64,000 nucleotides of DNA from assembly GCF_900258045.1 (NCBI RefSeq), contig NZ_OGVD01000004.1, positions 930,001 to 994,000 of the forward strand. Reading direction: 5' to 3'. The notes below the pieces were generated by a model that saw only the letters and a program-made list of their open reading frames with translations, was not told the DNA's origin and did no database searches. The position numbers and the translations under genes were made by a program. Source of the DNA: Sphingorhabdus sp. EL138 (GTDB lineage: Bacteria; Pseudomonadota; Alphaproteobacteria; Sphingomonadales; Sphingomonadaceae). Positions within the stretch are counted from its first letter, which is position 1; each line of letters starts with the position of its first letter. Of the stretch, positions 43,932 through 54,646 are shown one piece after another.

Positions 43932-44760
43932 AAACCAGGCGACCTCAACGATCGCATCAGTGCTGATCATGTTTGGTGGAACAACGATATATGCGATGGC
44001 GCAGGAAACCGTTCAGCCAGAACCACAGGCAGAATCAGGCATAACCGCGGTCGAAGAATCTGTTGTAGAAACAACTGCAAGTGAGGTCGACGGCCCAAGC
44101 GAGGCTGAGTCATTGAATGAGCCAATAGTACCGGCCGCGGTAGTTACTGAAGAAGCTGTTGCAGTTGAAACAGTAGCAACTGAACCAAAACCTGAATGCG
44201 AGTTGCATATTTTCCCATCTCTTGAGGGCGAGGCACAAACAACGGGTTGGCTGTCGGGCTTCGGGATTGTTGGTGCGATAGCCGATGCGGCCGCCAATGA
44301 TGGGAAAAACAAGAGCGAAGGTGACTATTTGCGCGACGCACTTGGTCCGCAAATGCAAGTCCAATCTTTGAAAAGCATTGAACTTGTCAAGGAACTGAAT
44401 CTTCCGGAAGCACAGATAATTTTTCAAGAGCCAATTGAGGATCGTAAGATAACCACAAAACAAAAGACCCGGCTGACTGACTCAACGGCAACTTGTTATG
44501 TGGAGTTTCTGGTTACTCAGAATTTCTATCGCAAGGCTGCCATTTATGGGCGTTCATTGAATAATCGCTTCATCTTTAAGGATTTCCGGGACGGGCTCGA
44601 AGAGACAAAACTGGTTAAAGGGCGTGGCGGGAATAGCCTGAAACATTTTCCTCCTAAAACACCTGAAGAAAGTGAAGCGGCAGAGGCTGATCTGCAGCAG
44701 GCATTCGTCGCAAACTTCAAGGAATTTGCCAAAAGATTTCACCGCAAAAAACGGCGCTAG
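43924..44760 (+). CDS. Hypothetical exported protein, second of a two-gene module
   Basis: 278 residues. Signal peptide (cleavage after AMA-QE), then about 60 residues of Glu/Val/Thr/Pro-rich spacer, then a folded region starting PECELHIFPSLEGEAQTTGW with GWLSGFGIVGAIADAAAN and a basic end FHRKKRR. A second Cys (TATCYVEF) may pair with the first (PECEL). It overlaps the first gene, so the two act together. No homologue is recognised; probably periplasmic. Confidence 0.78.
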   Translation: MNKNQATSTIASVLIMFGGTTIYAMAQETVQPEPQAESGITAVEESVVETTASEVDGPSEAESLNEPIVPAAVVTEEAVAVETVATEPKPECELHIFPSLEGEAQTTGWLSGFGIVGAIADAAANDGKNKSEGDYLRDALGPQMQVQSLKSIELVKELNLPEAQIIFQEPIEDRKITTKQKTRLTDSTATCYVEFLVTQNFYRKAAIYGRSLNNRFIFKDFRDGLEETKLVKGRGGNSLKHFPPKTPEESEAAEADLQQAFVANFKEFAKRFHRKKRR

Positions 44761-44770
44761 TTGATAGTGC

Positions 44771-44809
44771 TGGAAGAGGCTGCTGAGTTTGGTTAGGCAG
44801 TCTCTTCCA
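44771..44809. terminator. Hairpin between convergent genes
   Basis: TGGAAGAGGCTGC ... GCAGTCTCTTCCA: 13-bp stem with one G-T wobble and a 13-nt loop, between the unknown module (+) and gatB (-). Weak U tract; likely bidirectional stop. Confidence 0.5.
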
Positions 44810-44830
44810 AGATATTAACCTGAACTTGGC

Positions 44831-46318
44831 TTAACCCAGAACGTTTTTCAAAAGTTCATTCACGACTTGTGGATTGGCCTTCCCTTGCATCGCTTTCATC
44901 GTCTGACCCACGAAGAAACCGAACAATTTGTCCTTGCCGCCGCGATATTCGGCGACCTTGTCTTCATTTGCGGCCATGACGTCAGCGATGACTTTCTCGA
45001 TCGCGCCGGTGTCAGATTCCTGTTTCAGGCCCTTTTCTTCGACGATTTTAGCTGCGCCATCACCGGATTCGAGCATGATCTCGAACACCTGCTTAGCGAT
45101 TTTACCTGAAATTGTACCATCCGCGATCAGTCCGAGCAATTCTGCGGCCTGCTGCGGAGAAACCGGGCTTTGCTCGATAGATAGCCCCATTTTGTTGAGG
45201 GCACCGAATAGTTCGGAGGTCAACCAATTAGCCGCTGAACTCGCTATTTTCTCAGGCTCGTCGGTAGTTTCCAGCAATTCTTCAAACCACAGAGCGGTTT
45301 CATGCTCTGCTGTTAGAACGGCCGCGTTATAGGCGCTTAGGCCCAGAACATTCTTATACCGTGCGCGCTTCTCGTCCGGCAATTCTGGCAAGCTCGCTTT
45401 GCAATCAAAGATGAAATCATCTTCGAGTTCCAGCGGCAACAGGTCCGGATCAGGGAAATAGCGATAATCATGCGCATCTTCTTTAGAGCGCATGGAGCGG
45501 GTTTCGTTTTTATCCGGGTCAAATAACCGAGTTTCCTGAACGATTTCGCCGCCCTCTTCCAGCACATCGACCTGACGCTGGGCTTCATATTCGATGACCT
45601 GTTGGATGAAGCGCAGGGAATTAACATTTTTCGTTTCTGTCCGAATGCCTAGCTCGTCGCCGGGCTTGCGCACGGAAACATTAACGTCTGCACGCATGGA
45701 ACCTTGCTCCATATTGCCGTCACAGCTGCCAACATAGCGGAGAATTGATCTCAGCTTACGGACATAAGCTGCTGCTTCTTTGGGTGATGTCATATCCGGC
45801 ATGGATACGATTTCCATCAACGCTACGCCGCAGCGGTTGAGATCAACGTAGCTCATCGTTGGATGTTGATCATGCATCAGTTTGCCGGCATCCTGTTCGA
45901 TATGGATACGCTCAACGCCTACGGTCTTGCCGTGTGCGTCCGGGTCTTTCTCATCCAGTGAGATTTCGATTTTTCCCTCACCCACAATTGGATGATACAG
46001 CTGAGAAATCTGATATCCCTGCGGCAAATCGGCGTAGAAATAATTCTTCCGATCAAAACGCGAATATTTGTTGATCTGAGCGTTAATCGCAAGGCCTGTA
46101 CGTACCGCCTGACGGACGCACTCCTTGTTCAGCACGGGCAGCATTCCGGGCATCGCAGCGTCAACCAGACTAACCTGTGTGTTGGGCTCCGCGCCGAATT
46201 CGGTGGAGGCGCCGGAAAACAGCTTCGCGTTGGAGGTAATCTGCGCGTGGACCTCTAGGCCGATCACGACCTCCCATTCGCCGGTTGCGCCCTGGATACG
46301 ATATGTTGATTCAGTCAT
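44831..46318 (-). CDS. gatB: Asp-tRNA(Asn)/Glu-tRNA(Gln) amidotransferase subunit B
   Basis: 495 residues. Kinase-like subunit that activates misacylated tRNA. Signatures: [68 protein letters not shown] and a C-terminal YqeY-like tail domain ([20 protein letters not shown]). Starts 1 nt into the stop of the small gene upstream (TAATG). Confidence 0.98.
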   Translation of the reverse strand: MTESTYRIQGATGEWEVVIGLEVHAQITSNAKLFSGASTEFGAEPNTQVSLVDAAMPGMLPVLNKECVRQAVRTGLAINAQINKYSRFDRKNYFYADLPQGYQISQLYHPIVGEGKIEISLDEKDPDAHGKTVGVERIHIEQDAGKLMHDQHPTMSYVDLNRCGVALMEIVSMPDMTSPKEAAAYVRKLRSILRYVGSCDGNMEQGSMRADVNVSVRKPGDELGIRTETKNVNSLRFIQQVIEYEAQRQVDVLEEGGEIVQETRLFDPDKNETRSMRSKEDAHDYRYFPDPDLLPLELEDDFIFDCKASLPELPDEKRARYKNVLGLSAYNAAVLTAEHETALWFEELLETTDEPEKIASSAANWLTSELFGALNKMGLSIEQSPVSPQQAAELLGLIADGTISGKIAKQVFEIMLESGDGAAKIVEEKGLKQESDTGAIEKVIADVMAANEDKVAEYRGGKDKLFGFFVGQTMKAMQGKANPQVVNELLKNVLG

Positions 46319-46695
46319 TATACAACGCTTCTAGTAGTTGGTATTGAAATCGGCTTGTCCGCGTCTTTGTGCTTGAATTCAGTGCGGACTGAAAATTGAA
46401 TGCGCGTTACGGTTGATTGAGACTTTTCTCCTTCAGCTTCTGTACCAGCGCCCACCGACAAAACCTTCAATGAAAATCCACCTTTGGCCGACGCAGATCG
46501 TTCTGCCGACACGGCAATATCAAACGCCACTTCTTTAGGAGCATTATAACCATGGACGCCTGTTCCAAATGGAGAAGTCATTCGAGCATTAGGTTGCACA
46601 GCAGAAATACCATCCATTATCGCTTTCAAACTGCCCGAGACGAAAGATTTCAACTCACCAAAGTCTTCGTCATTTTGATCCACTGTATCGCTCAC
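46318..46695 (-). CDS. Trypco2-like small protein between gatA and gatB
   Basis: 125 residues from GTG 46695, which overlaps the gatA TGA by 4 nt (GGAG 8 nt upstream; two more GTGs lie just before). The N-terminal helix [20 protein letters not shown] is followed by a beta-rich core: [30 protein letters not shown] and [11 protein letters not shown]. This pattern matches the trypsin-co-occurring domain 2 family (Trypco2), predicted in bacterial conflict and signalling systems; the assignment is from memory of the pattern and needs a profile search. Translationally coupled to both gat genes. Confidence 0.6.
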   Translation of the reverse strand: MSDTVDQNDEDFGELKSFVSGSLKAIMDGISAVQPNARMTSPFGTGVHGYNAPKEVAFDIAVSAERSASAKGGFSLKVLSVGAGTEAEGEKSQSTVTRIQFSVRTEFKHKDADKPISIPTTRSVV

Positions 46696-48176
46696 CACCA
46701 CTGCTCCGGCTTCGCGACAAAGCCAGCGCGTTCTTCCATCGCCAGACCGGCGTTAAACACACTTTGCTCATCCAAGGCCTTGCCAATAATCTGCAATCCC
46801 AAAGGAAGCCCCTTCCCATCCAGTCCTGCCGGAACGGATATAGCTGGCAATCCCGCCAGGCTGCTTGGGACCGTAAACACATCGTTCAAATACATGGCCA
46901 GCGGATCATCGGCTTTCTCACCCAATCCGAAGGCTGCACTCGGTGCGGTTGGCGTTAGCAGCAGGTCACAGCTTTCCCAAGCCTTGTCAAAATCCTGAGA
47001 GATCAACGTCCGGACCTTCTGGGCTTGCGTGTAATAAGCGTCATAATAGCCCGCCGACAACACATAGGTGCCGATCATGATCCGACGCTTCACCTCTGGG
47101 CCAAAGCCGGATTCGCGGGTAGCGGCATACATATCCTGCAGCCCTGCCCCGTCCGGCAAGTCGCGCATTCCATATCGCACACCGTCATAGCGCGCGAGGT
47201 TGGACGAAGCCTCTGCCGGGGCGATGATATAGTAGGCCGGCAGTGCATATTTTGTGTGTGGTAGCGACACATCGACAATCTTCGCACCGGCGTCTTTCAG
47301 CCACTCTATGCCTTTCTGCCACAGCGCATCAATTTCCGGAGGCATATTGTCGACCCGATATTCCTTGGGAATACCGATACGCTTGCCGGTAAGGTCGCTT
47401 TTCAGGCCTGCTTCCCATTCGGGAACTGGCAGATCGAGTGAGGTTGAATCCTTGGGATCAAAGCCTGCCATCGCTTCGAGCATGATCGCGCAATCACGCA
47501 CATCATGGGCCATCGGCCCCGCCTGATCAAGCGAACTGGCGAAGGCAATCGTGCCCCAACGCGAACAGCGGCCGTAGGTAGGTTTAAAGCCGGTTATACC
47601 TACAAAAGCTGCAGGTTGGCGGATAGAGCCACCAGTGTCGGTTCCGGTTGCTGCTGGACAGATACGACCGGAGACTACTGCTGCGCTTCCGCCGGACGAG
47701 CCACCGGGCGCCAGATCAGTATTGCCACCATCATTGCGACGCCATGGCGAGATGACATTGCCAAAAGCACTGGTTTCATTGGATGATCCCATTGCAAACT
47801 GATCCATGTTCAGCTTGCCGAGCATGCCGGCACCAGCCTTGAACAGGTTCGCGGATACGGTGGACTCGTACTGCGGTGTAAAACCGTCCAGTATCAAGCT
47901 GCCTGCCGTTGTCGCCACACCTTCTGTGCAGAACAGGTCTTTCATACCAATCGGCACGCCAGCCATTTTACCAAGTGCTTCGCCGGCAGCTTTCGCTTTG
48001 TCCGTTGCTTCGGCGGCAGCCAACGCATGATCCGGTGTTTCCACCAGCACCGCGTTCAGCGACTTCGCCGCGCTTACCCGGTCAATGAACGTTTCGGCCA
48101 CTTCTTTGGCGGTGAAATCGCCCGAAGCCACACCCGTGCGGATACCTGCAATGCCCAGTTCAAAAATCTCCGCCAT
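46692..48176 (-). CDS. gatA: Asp-tRNA(Asn)/Glu-tRNA(Gln) amidotransferase subunit A
   Basis: 494 residues. Amidase supplying ammonia for GatB. Ser-cisSer-Lys triad in the amidase signature: Lys in [14 protein letters not shown] and the serines in [19 protein letters not shown] plus [32 protein letters not shown] near the end is also typical. Starts at the gatC stop. Confidence 0.98.
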   Translation of the reverse strand: MAEIFELGIAGIRTGVASGDFTAKEVAETFIDRVSAAKSLNAVLVETPDHALAAAEATDKAKAAGEALGKMAGVPIGMKDLFCTEGVATTAGSLILDGFTPQYESTVSANLFKAGAGMLGKLNMDQFAMGSSNETSAFGNVISPWRRNDGGNTDLAPGGSSGGSAAVVSGRICPAATGTDTGGSIRQPAAFVGITGFKPTYGRCSRWGTIAFASSLDQAGPMAHDVRDCAIMLEAMAGFDPKDSTSLDLPVPEWEAGLKSDLTGKRIGIPKEYRVDNMPPEIDALWQKGIEWLKDAGAKIVDVSLPHTKYALPAYYIIAPAEASSNLARYDGVRYGMRDLPDGAGLQDMYAATRESGFGPEVKRRIMIGTYVLSAGYYDAYYTQAQKVRTLISQDFDKAWESCDLLLTPTAPSAAFGLGEKADDPLAMYLNDVFTVPSSLAGLPAISVPAGLDGKGLPLGLQIIGKALDEQSVFNAGLAMEERAGFVAKPEQWW

Positions 48177-48463
48177 TATTCGATCACCTTCGGCACGCCA
48201 AAGAAGCCATGTTCAGCCACCGGCGCATTGGCAAGAACCTTGTCGCGGACATTGCCATCACTGACCACATCATCGCGCAGGCGCAGTTTGTTGGGGATGA
48301 CTGCGGTCATCGGCTCCACCTTGGAGCAGTCCACTTCGCCCAGTTGCTCGACCCAACCGAGGATGTTGTTAAGCTCTGGCACCAATGCGTCGGCTTCTGC
48401 CTCAGTTACGGCGATCCGAGACAGGCTTGCGATCTTTTTGACGGTTTCTTTATCGACTGACAT
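48176..48463 (-). CDS. gatC: Asp-tRNA(Asn)/Glu-tRNA(Gln) amidotransferase subunit C
   Basis: 95 residues. Small stabilising subunit that wraps Gat[21 protein letters not shown] and [15 protein letters not shown] are diagnostic. First gene of gatC-gatA-(small gene)-gatB. Confidence 0.97.
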   Translation of the reverse strand: MSVDKETVKKIASLSRIAVTEAEADALVPELNNILGWVEQLGEVDCSKVEPMTAVIPNKLRLRDDVVSDGNVRDKVLANAPVAEHGFFGVPKVIE

Positions 48464-48593
48464 GATTCATTCTTTATCGGTTCATCTTTTTTCGGGTAAT
48501 AGCACACTATATTGTGTACTTCGCGCCGCTAGCATTGGCGCGAGGCCGCTTCAAGGTGAATGAGCGGCAATAGCCCAAATTGGAGTAAAATAA

Positions 48594-49718
48594 TTGGCGC
48601 GTAAGTTTCTTTATTTCGTTGCAGCCATGATCGTGTTGGTCATCGCAGGGGCATTTGTCCTGCGCATCTACGGCGAGGAACTCGCAGAAGTCGTATTCGT
48701 TCCCGACACCGAATTTCAGGCACAGGAAGTGCTGGAAAACAACATCTATGCCGATGTTGCCATGTGGTATGCCCGGCCCGAGATCAAAAAAGGTAATCCG
48801 GCTTTATGGCTGCCGCAGGGTTATGAGCCCAATGGCGACGCGCCCAAGGAAGACCAGCGTGCCGCGATATTTTTCATCCACCCCACATCGTTTATAGACA
48901 AATCAAAATGGAACGCGCCTCTCGGACATAAAGAAACAGAAGACCGTACAAAGATCTTCCTGCGCGGTCAGGCCAGCGCCTTCAACAAAGCAGGCGATGT
49001 CTGGGCGCCGCGCTACCGCCAAGCCACGCTCGGTGCCTTCCTGACCGAGAAGAAAGAGGGACAACAAGCTCTGGATGCCGCCTATCAGGATGTTTTGATA
49101 GCTTTTGACTTTTTTATCAAAGAAGTTCCGGATGACCGCCCGATCATATTGGCAGGCCATAGCCAGGGCAGCCTGCATCTCACCAATTTGCTGAAAGACC
49201 GGGTTGCCGGCACGCCGCTCGCCAACCGCATTGTTGCGGCTTATGTCGTTGGCTGGCCGGTGTCGATAGAGGCGGATGTCCCGGCTCTGGGCCTGGATGT
49301 CTGTGAAACGGCAGAACAAACTAATTGCCTGCTCAGCTGGGAAAGCTTTGCCGAACCTGCGGATTATGGCCGGATTGTCGAAGTTTATGACACGACCATC
49401 GGATTTAATGGTAAGCCACGCAAAGACACAAATCTGCTGTGCACCAACCCGATTAACGGCGACACTAATTCCGAATCGCCTGCGGAACTGAATCTCGGAA
49501 CGCTTGTACCCAATGACGAGTTAAGCGACGCAACTCTGGTCGAGGGCGCGGTGCCTGCGCGCTGCGATGATCGCGGGTTCCTGCTGATCGGCGACCCGCC
49601 GGATCTTGGGCCTTACACCCTGCCCGGCAACAATTATCATGTCTATGATTACAGCCTGTTCTGGCGTAACGTTCGCGAAGATGTGATAAAAAGGATGACC
49701 GCATTTCTCTCGCGCTAA
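48594..49718 (+). CDS. DUF3089 alpha/beta-hydrolase-like membrane-anchored protein
   Basis: 374 residues from a TTG start (GGAG upstream; no ATG fits). N-terminal membrane anchor (about 6-25, [18 protein letters not shown]), then a DUF3089 domain: [19 protein letters not shown], nucleophile elbow [15 protein letters not shown], and a C-terminal His in [18 protein letters not shown]. Probably periplasmic esterase-like; substrate unknown. Its stop overlaps the ruvX start by 1 nt. Confidence 0.88.
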   Translation: MARKFLYFVAAMIVLVIAGAFVLRIYGEELAEVVFVPDTEFQAQEVLENNIYADVAMWYARPEIKKGNPALWLPQGYEPNGDAPKEDQRAAIFFIHPTSFIDKSKWNAPLGHKETEDRTKIFLRGQASAFNKAGDVWAPRYRQATLGAFLTEKKEGQQALDAAYQDVLIAFDFFIKEVPDDRPIILAGHSQGSLHLTNLLKDRVAGTPLANRIVAAYVVGWPVSIEADVPALGLDVCETAEQTNCLLSWESFAEPADYGRIVEVYDTTIGFNGKPRKDTNLLCTNPINGDTNSESPAELNLGTLVPNDELSDATLVEGAVPARCDDRGFLLIGDPPDLGPYTLPGNNYHVYDYSLFWRNVREDVIKRMTAFLSR

Positions 49719-50179
49719 TGACAGAGGATCGGAGCGCTTTCAGGACAGCCCTGCCCGATGGCGGGCGCTTGCTGGGGCTTGATGTTGGCACCAAGACGGT
49801 CGGCATGGCGCTATGCGATGCCCAGTGGATGATCGCGACCGCCGCCGAGACGATCGAAAGGCGCAAGTTTTCGAAAGATCTGGAACGAATCAAAACAGTT
49901 ATAGAACAGCAACATGTCACTGGCTTTGTCGTTGGCCTTCCGCTCAACCTTGATGGCAGCCAGAGCAAACAGACTCAGGCGGCCAAATCCTTTGCCCAGA
50001 ATCTACGTCCGGTTGGCCTCCCCATATTATTGTGGGATGAGCGCTGGAGCACACAGGCCGTGACCCGCGATCTTATTGCGGCCGATGTCAGCCGGAAACG
50101 GCGTAGTAAAGTGGTCGACCAGATGGCCGCCGCCTATATTCTGCAGGGCGCAATTGACGGGCTTGCCGCCATGGAATGA
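49718..50179 (+). CDS. ruvX: Holliday junction resolvase-like RuvX/YqgF
   Basis: 153 residues. RNase H-like fold: [48 protein letters not shown] and [15 protein letters not shown] carry the expected acidic residues. In E. coli YqgF is needed for 16S rRNA 5' maturation as well. 22 nt upstream of pyrB. Confidence 0.96.
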   Translation: MTEDRSAFRTALPDGGRLLGLDVGTKTVGMALCDAQWMIATAAETIERRKFSKDLERIKTVIEQQHVTGFVVGLPLNLDGSQSKQTQAAKSFAQNLRPVGLPILLWDERWSTQAVTRDLIAADVSRKRRSKVVDQMAAAYILQGAIDGLAAME

Positions 50180-50201
50180 TGCCTCTATAGGGCTGACTTT
50201 A

Positions 50202-51206
50202 ATGACAATTGATCAAACAGGTTCACCGCCGACTGCCGGGCATCAGTTTCCCGCAGGATCGGACGCTTTTCCACATCGCCATCTATTGGGTATCGCCGGA
50301 CTGCAGCCCTGGGAGATATTGTTTCTCCTCAAGGAAGCCGAGCAATGGGTCGATCTGAACCGCCAGTCGAGCAAACATGTCGACCGGCTCGACGGCCTGA
50401 CGGTCATCAACGCCTTCTTCGAAAACAGTACGCGCACGCTACTTTCTTTCGAAATTGCCGGCAAACGGATGGGCGCAGACGTCGTGAACATGCATGCCGC
50501 GCAATCCAGCGTTAAAAAGGGAGAGACCCTTATCGATACGGCGGTCACGCTCAATGCGATGCGCGCCGATGCCATCGTCATTCGCCATGCCAGTTCCGGC
50601 GCCGTGCAACTCATTGCCGATAAAGTGGATTGCCCCGTGCTCAATGCCGGTGATGGCAGCCACGAGCACCCGACCCAAGGCTTGCTTGATGCACTGACCA
50701 TTCAGAGACGCAAGGGCGACATTAGTGGGCTGACAATTACAATCTGCGGCGACGTCATGCACAGCCGGGTGGCTCGTTCCAACATCTACTGCCTGACGAC
50801 ATTGGGTGCAAAAGTGCGGGTTTGCGCTCCGACATCGCTTTTACCGGCGGCTCTCGACAGGATGAATGTGGAGGCTTTTTCGAATTTTGAACAGGCATTG
50901 GATGGCGCGGATGTCGTGATGATGCTGCGGCTGCAGAATGAACGAATGAATGGCGATTTTATCCCCAGTCCCAGAGAATTTCATCATCTCTATGGATTAA
51001 CTAGAGAACGTCTAGCACTGGCAAAACCGGACGCTCTGGTCATGCATCCCGGTCCGATGAACCGCGGTGTCGAAATCAGCAGTGATATTGCAGATGATCT
51101 TGATCGGTCCGCCATTACAGAACAGGTAGAAATGGGTGTGGCCGTTCGCATGGCTTGTCTTGATGTTCTGACCCGACGATCTCGCGGTGTGGAGGGATGG
51201 TCATGA
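50202..51206 (+). CDS. pyrB: Aspartate carbamoyltransferase catalytic subunit
   Basis: 334 residues from [20 protein letters not shown]. Carbamoyl-phosphate site [52 protein letters not shown] and [12 protein letters not shown]. Joins carbamoyl phosphate and aspartate, the committed pyrimidine step. No pyrI regulatory gene; instead a dihydroorotase-like gene overlaps its end by 4 nt, as in ATCase class A organisms. Confidence 0.97.
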   Translation: MTIDQTGSPPTAGHQFPAGSDAFPHRHLLGIAGLQPWEILFLLKEAEQWVDLNRQSSKHVDRLDGLTVINAFFENSTRTLLSFEIAGKRMGADVVNMHAAQSSVKKGETLIDTAVTLNAMRADAIVIRHASSGAVQLIADKVDCPVLNAGDGSHEHPTQGLLDALTIQRRKGDISGLTITICGDVMHSRVARSNIYCLTTLGAKVRVCAPTSLLPAALDRMNVEAFSNFEQALDGADVVMMLRLQNERMNGDFIPSPREFHHLYGLTRERLALAKPDALVMHPGPMNRGVEISSDIADDLDRSAITEQVEMGVAVRMACLDVLTRRSRGVEGWS

Positions 51207-52423
51207 AAAAGACTTTCATCAACGCACAGGTTCTGGTCCCCGAGACGAAGGCCCCGCAATCCGTAAACGTGTCCGTGGATCATGATCGCATTGTCGAAGT
51301 CAGTGAAGACAAACCATCTGCAGATCACGAAACTGTCGACTGTGCCGGATCGCTGTTGGCGCCCGGTATCATCGATCTGGGCGTTTTTGCGATCGACAAG
51401 CCCGCTTTCCACTATGGAGGGATTACCCGTGCTGCCTTGATGCCGGACCAGGCACCGGTGCTCGATTTACCGGCAATGATCAAGCATAACGCTTCCGAAG
51501 GAAAACCTGATCTGTGGTCTCACCCTCTTGCAGCTGCGACTAAAGGGCTGAAGGGTGTCGAACTGGCGGAAATCGGATTGATGAAACAGGCTGGGGCCCG
51601 TGCCGTGGCCACTGGCAGAAGCTGGATTGCAGACAGCGGCATAATGCTCAAGCTGCTCCATTATTGCCGGTCGCTGGACATGCCGGTCATCGTCCATAGC
51701 GAAGATAGCGGATTGACCGGAGGTGCGGTGGCAACCGCAGGTGAAACCGCTACACGCCTGGGCCTGTCCAGCGCGCCTGCATCGGCAGAAGCGCTCTCCA
51801 TCGCCCGGGATATTGGTCTGGTCCGGGAAAGCGGCGCGCATATTCATTTCCGGCAAGTCACGACCATGCAAGGTCTGGAGTTGATTCGCGCGGCCAAATC
51901 GGAAGGCCTGCCGGTGACATGCGGCATTACTCCTGCTCATCTGTTCCTGTCCGATATCGCTATCAGTGAATTCAGAACCTTTGCAAAACTGTCACCGCCC
52001 TTGCGCAGCGAAGAAGATCGCCAGGCCTGTCTAGAAGCGGTCAGGGACGGAACGATAGATGTGGTTTCATCCGGCCATGACCCGCGAGGACCCGAGGATA
52101 AGCGCCTGCCCTTTGCGGAAGCAGAATTCGGCATGGCGGGTGCGGAGACATTGCTCGCACTGTCGCTCAATCTTGTTCGTGACGGACTGGTGGACATGCC
52201 TCGTCTGTTTGAGCTGCTATCGGCTACACCCGCACAAATATTGGGTGTCGAAGCCGGACAAATTACACAAGGTTATGAAGCCGACCTGATATTGATCGAT
52301 CCGGAAGCGCCGTGGCAGGTCGATACCCGAAAAATGGCCGCAGCGGCAGGCAATACACCATTTGACAAACTGCCGGTACAAGGCCGCGTTCGCGCAATAT
52401 ATAAGGGCGGAAAAGCGCTTTAG
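51203..52423 (+). CDS. pyrC: Dihydroorotase-like protein lacking the HxH metal motif (PyrC'/PyrX type)
   Basis: 406 residues from ATG 51203 (ATGA overlap with pyrB, GGAGGG upstream). Amidohydrolase fold ([48 protein letters not shown]), but the canonical metal-binding DxHxH after PGIID is replaced by LGVFAIDK, and TDHAPH is SGHDPRG. This matches the inactive DHOase-like subunit that supports ATCase in Pseudomonas. An active dihydroorotase should therefore exist elsewhere in the genome. Confidence 0.88.
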   Translation: MKKTFINAQVLVPETKAPQSVNVSVDHDRIVEVSEDKPSADHETVDCAGSLLAPGIIDLGVFAIDKPAFHYGGITRAALMPDQAPVLDLPAMIKHNASEGKPDLWSHPLAAATKGLKGVELAEIGLMKQAGARAVATGRSWIADSGIMLKLLHYCRSLDMPVIVHSEDSGLTGGAVATAGETATRLGLSSAPASAEALSIARDIGLVRESGAHIHFRQVTTMQGLELIRAAKSEGLPVTCGITPAHLFLSDIAISEFRTFAKLSPPLRSEEDRQACLEAVRDGTIDVVSSGHDPRGPEDKRLPFAEAEFGMAGAETLLALSLNLVRDGLVDMPRLFELLSATPAQILGVEAGQITQGYEADLILIDPEAPWQVDTRKMAAAAGNTPFDKLPVQGRVRAIYKGGKAL

Positions 52424-52437
52424 CTTTCCCGCCCTTA
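52402..52437. terminator. Long hairpin at the pyrC end
   Basis: TAAGGGCGG-AAAAGC loop GCTTTC-CCGCCCTTA: 15-bp stem with one mismatch. It overlaps the last pyrC codons and lies between convergent genes. Short U tract only; probably bidirectional. Confidence 0.65.
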
Positions 52438-52457
52438 AGATGTTGGTTTGGTTATAT

Positions 52458-53888
52458 TTAGCGTGCGGCGAGCTTTTGCGGTGCCTTGCTAGCCATTTGT
52501 GTTGGACGAACTTTTTCGACGTTGCGAACAATACATGCGCCGCCCTTGGCTTTAATGCCGACACACATGTCCTTGGCTGCCTGTTCATTGCCGAAGCCCA
52601 TCGCAGCCAGACGATAAAGCGTCTTGCCATTGCGCTGGATCGGCGAGCTTGCATATTGGAACGCCGCCAGGTCTTTATTTTTCGACGACAAAATACCCCA
52701 GGCGCGCTTCACATTTTCAGGTGAAGAGAATACGCCGAGCTGCACCAAATGCTTGCCATTGGAGATGGCTCGGGCACGCGGTGTGAAAGCCACTTTTTGC
52801 AATACAGGCTGTACCGCGGCAATAACTTGCTCCGCAGCCGTCGGAACAGGACCTGCTTTTTTGACCGGTGCCGGTGCGTCCGAACCCTCAACAATGAAAG
52901 TTTTTTCCGGAGCTGGTGCTACAGGCTTAGCAGCTTTCTTTTCCTCGGCAGCTTTACTTGCAGGAACTGCGACTTTTGTGACTTTGACGTTATTTTCCTT
53001 GGCCATAAAGTCGACGTCAGAATCTGCCACAGGTGCTGGACCGACAGCTGGAAGCGGTGTTTCTGTATCGAAACTGGCAACTTCCCGGCTATAATCTTCC
53101 GCAGGTGTCGCAGCAGCAACAACGGGAACAACAGGAGCAGCATTCAGTGCCAGACGAACAGGTTGACCTGGATCATTGGCAACGGGTTCAACGTTCAGCA
53201 AAGATGCTACACGCACTTCATAAGCACCCGGACGAGCCATTTGCGCCCATTGCATGATGCGGTTGTCGACAGTGGCAGGTGTCATATCCTGCATTGCCAT
53301 CAGTTTTGCTTCTTTCCAGCGTCCGTCCAGAGCATAGGCCAGTCCCAGATTCTGGCGGGTACGACCGGTAACGTTAGAGCTACGAATGGCTTGCTCGAGC
53401 TCGGCAATTGCGCCTTTGGAATCACCGGCCAGAGCCAAAGCCAGACCATAGTCTGCCGTTGGGATGAATTGCCGGTTATTCTCGATCAATTGTTTCGCCT
53501 TATTGGCTTTTCCCTGGGCCAGTTGTGACAGGCTCAGGCTCAAGATCGTGCGTGCGTCTCTCTTACCCAGTTCCATGGCATCAAGAAAACTGCGCTCCGC
53601 AGAATGGAAACGACCGGCGGCCAGGTAAGACTGACCAAGCAACGCTCGTGTCTCCGGGTCACTGCCCACACCGGCAACGGACCGCTCCGCATAGGCAATC
53701 GCTTTTTCGACCTGGCCTTTACGGAGAGCCTTTTCAGCTTTTTTGGCATATTTTGCGCCATCTTTTACCGTAGCAGGTTTGCTCGATGAAGATGCGACAG
53801 AACCACCTCCGAAAGGACCGCAACCGGTCAGAGTTGTCGAAATGACCATAGTCGAAGCGGCCAGTTTCAATATCGTATCGCGTTTCAT
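52458..53888 (-). CDS. TPR/SPOR-domain lipoprotein
   Basis: 476 residues. Lipobox STTLTGCG at the N-terminus, TPR repeats about 45-200 (AEKALRKGQVEKAIAYAERS, ALLGQSYLAAGRFHSAERSF), a Pro/Ala/Val-rich linker and a C-terminal SPOR domain (HLVQLGVFSSPENVKRAWGI, YRLAAMGFGNEQAAKDMC). SPOR domains bind denuded glycan at septa. Downstream of the RHH-like and parA genes and probably cotranscribed. Confidence 0.9.
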   Translation of the reverse strand: MKRDTILKLAASTMVISTTLTGCGPFGGGSVASSSSKPATVKDGAKYAKKAEKALRKGQVEKAIAYAERSVAGVGSDPETRALLGQSYLAAGRFHSAERSFLDAMELGKRDARTILSLSLSQLAQGKANKAKQLIENNRQFIPTADYGLALALAGDSKGAIAELEQAIRSSNVTGRTRQNLGLAYALDGRWKEAKLMAMQDMTPATVDNRIMQWAQMARPGAYEVRVASLLNVEPVANDPGQPVRLALNAAPVVPVVAAATPAEDYSREVASFDTETPLPAVGPAPVADSDVDFMAKENNVKVTKVAVPASKAAEEKKAAKPVAPAPEKTFIVEGSDAPAPVKKAGPVPTAAEQVIAAVQPVLQKVAFTPRARAISNGKHLVQLGVFSSPENVKRAWGILSSKNKDLAAFQYASSPIQRNGKTLYRLAAMGFGNEQAAKDMCVGIKAKGGACIVRNVEKVRPTQMASKAPQKLAAR

Positions 53889-53924
53889 ATTAATGCCCTC
53901 GCAATTAAATTCTGTATCGTTATT

Positions 53925-54629
53925 TTAAGCAGCGCCGCGTGACGGAATGCGCTCTGCCAAGTCGTCAAGTTCGGGGATAGACCTCAAATATTCGTCCACG
54001 GCTTTGGTTACCAACTGCTGTGCCGAAACATTCTTCACAGCCGTCGCCAACCGCAGTTTCAGGTGCCTGTCAGCGTCCAACCTTAAGGTAAACGCAGCCT
54101 TGGCTTTCCGTGTTCGCGACTTTTGTGCCGGACGACGTGTTTTCACTGCGGACTTCGCAGCATTTGCCTTCTTACGCGCAGGCGGAGCCACCCCGATGCT
54201 GGAGTTTTCAGCAACCGGCGCGACTTCACGGGAAATAGAAAGTGGAACAGGAACGGATTGTTCCTGTGCGGCAGGCTCGACTTTCTGTTCGGGTTCTGCT
54301 GCGGCTTCCTCTTCGCGTTGTGGCTGCTGGCTCAACTTCGCAGCAATTTCTTCCTGCTGTTTCTTGACCGCTGGAACAACCTCGGGAATTGCGCCTGCCA
54401 AAGGATTGTAGTGATATTGATCCGCATCGACAGGTCCGTTCGTTTCCGATTGGCCCGCTTCATGATCAGGATTGGTGTCATAACCCATGTCATTCCACCC
54501 CAAGTCTTCATTTTCATGATCAGACTGAGTTGGAAATGCCATTCCTTGACGCCGCATGGCAGGCTTGGCGCCGCCTTTGCGTGCCAGCAAGGAAGATGAC
54601 AGGGATGCTAATGGCTTAGGTTCGCTCAT
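53925..54629 (-). CDS. Ribbon-helix-helix-like protein, partner of orphan ParA
   Basis: 234 residues from MSEPKPLASLSSSLLARKGG with GGAGGAG upstream. A long disordered Glu/Gln/Pro-rich middle, a basic stretch (PARKKANAAKSAVKTRRPAQ), then a C-terminal domain FTLRLDADRHLKLRLATAVK with SAQQLVTKAVDEYLRSI, the pattern of a ribbon-helix-helix DNA-binding or dimerisation unit. Its start is 17 nt after the parA stop. Plausible ParA partner or cargo adaptor; function inferred. Confidence 0.78.
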   Translation of the reverse strand: MSEPKPLASLSSSLLARKGGAKPAMRRQGMAFPTQSDHENEDLGWNDMGYDTNPDHEAGQSETNGPVDADQYHYNPLAGAIPEVVPAVKKQQEEIAAKLSQQPQREEEAAAEPEQKVEPAAQEQSVPVPLSISREVAPVAENSSIGVAPPARKKANAAKSAVKTRRPAQKSRTRKAKAAFTLRLDADRHLKLRLATAVKNVSAQQLVTKAVDEYLRSIPELDDLAERIPSRGAA

Positions 54630-54646
54630 ATTCTCTGCTCCTCCCA

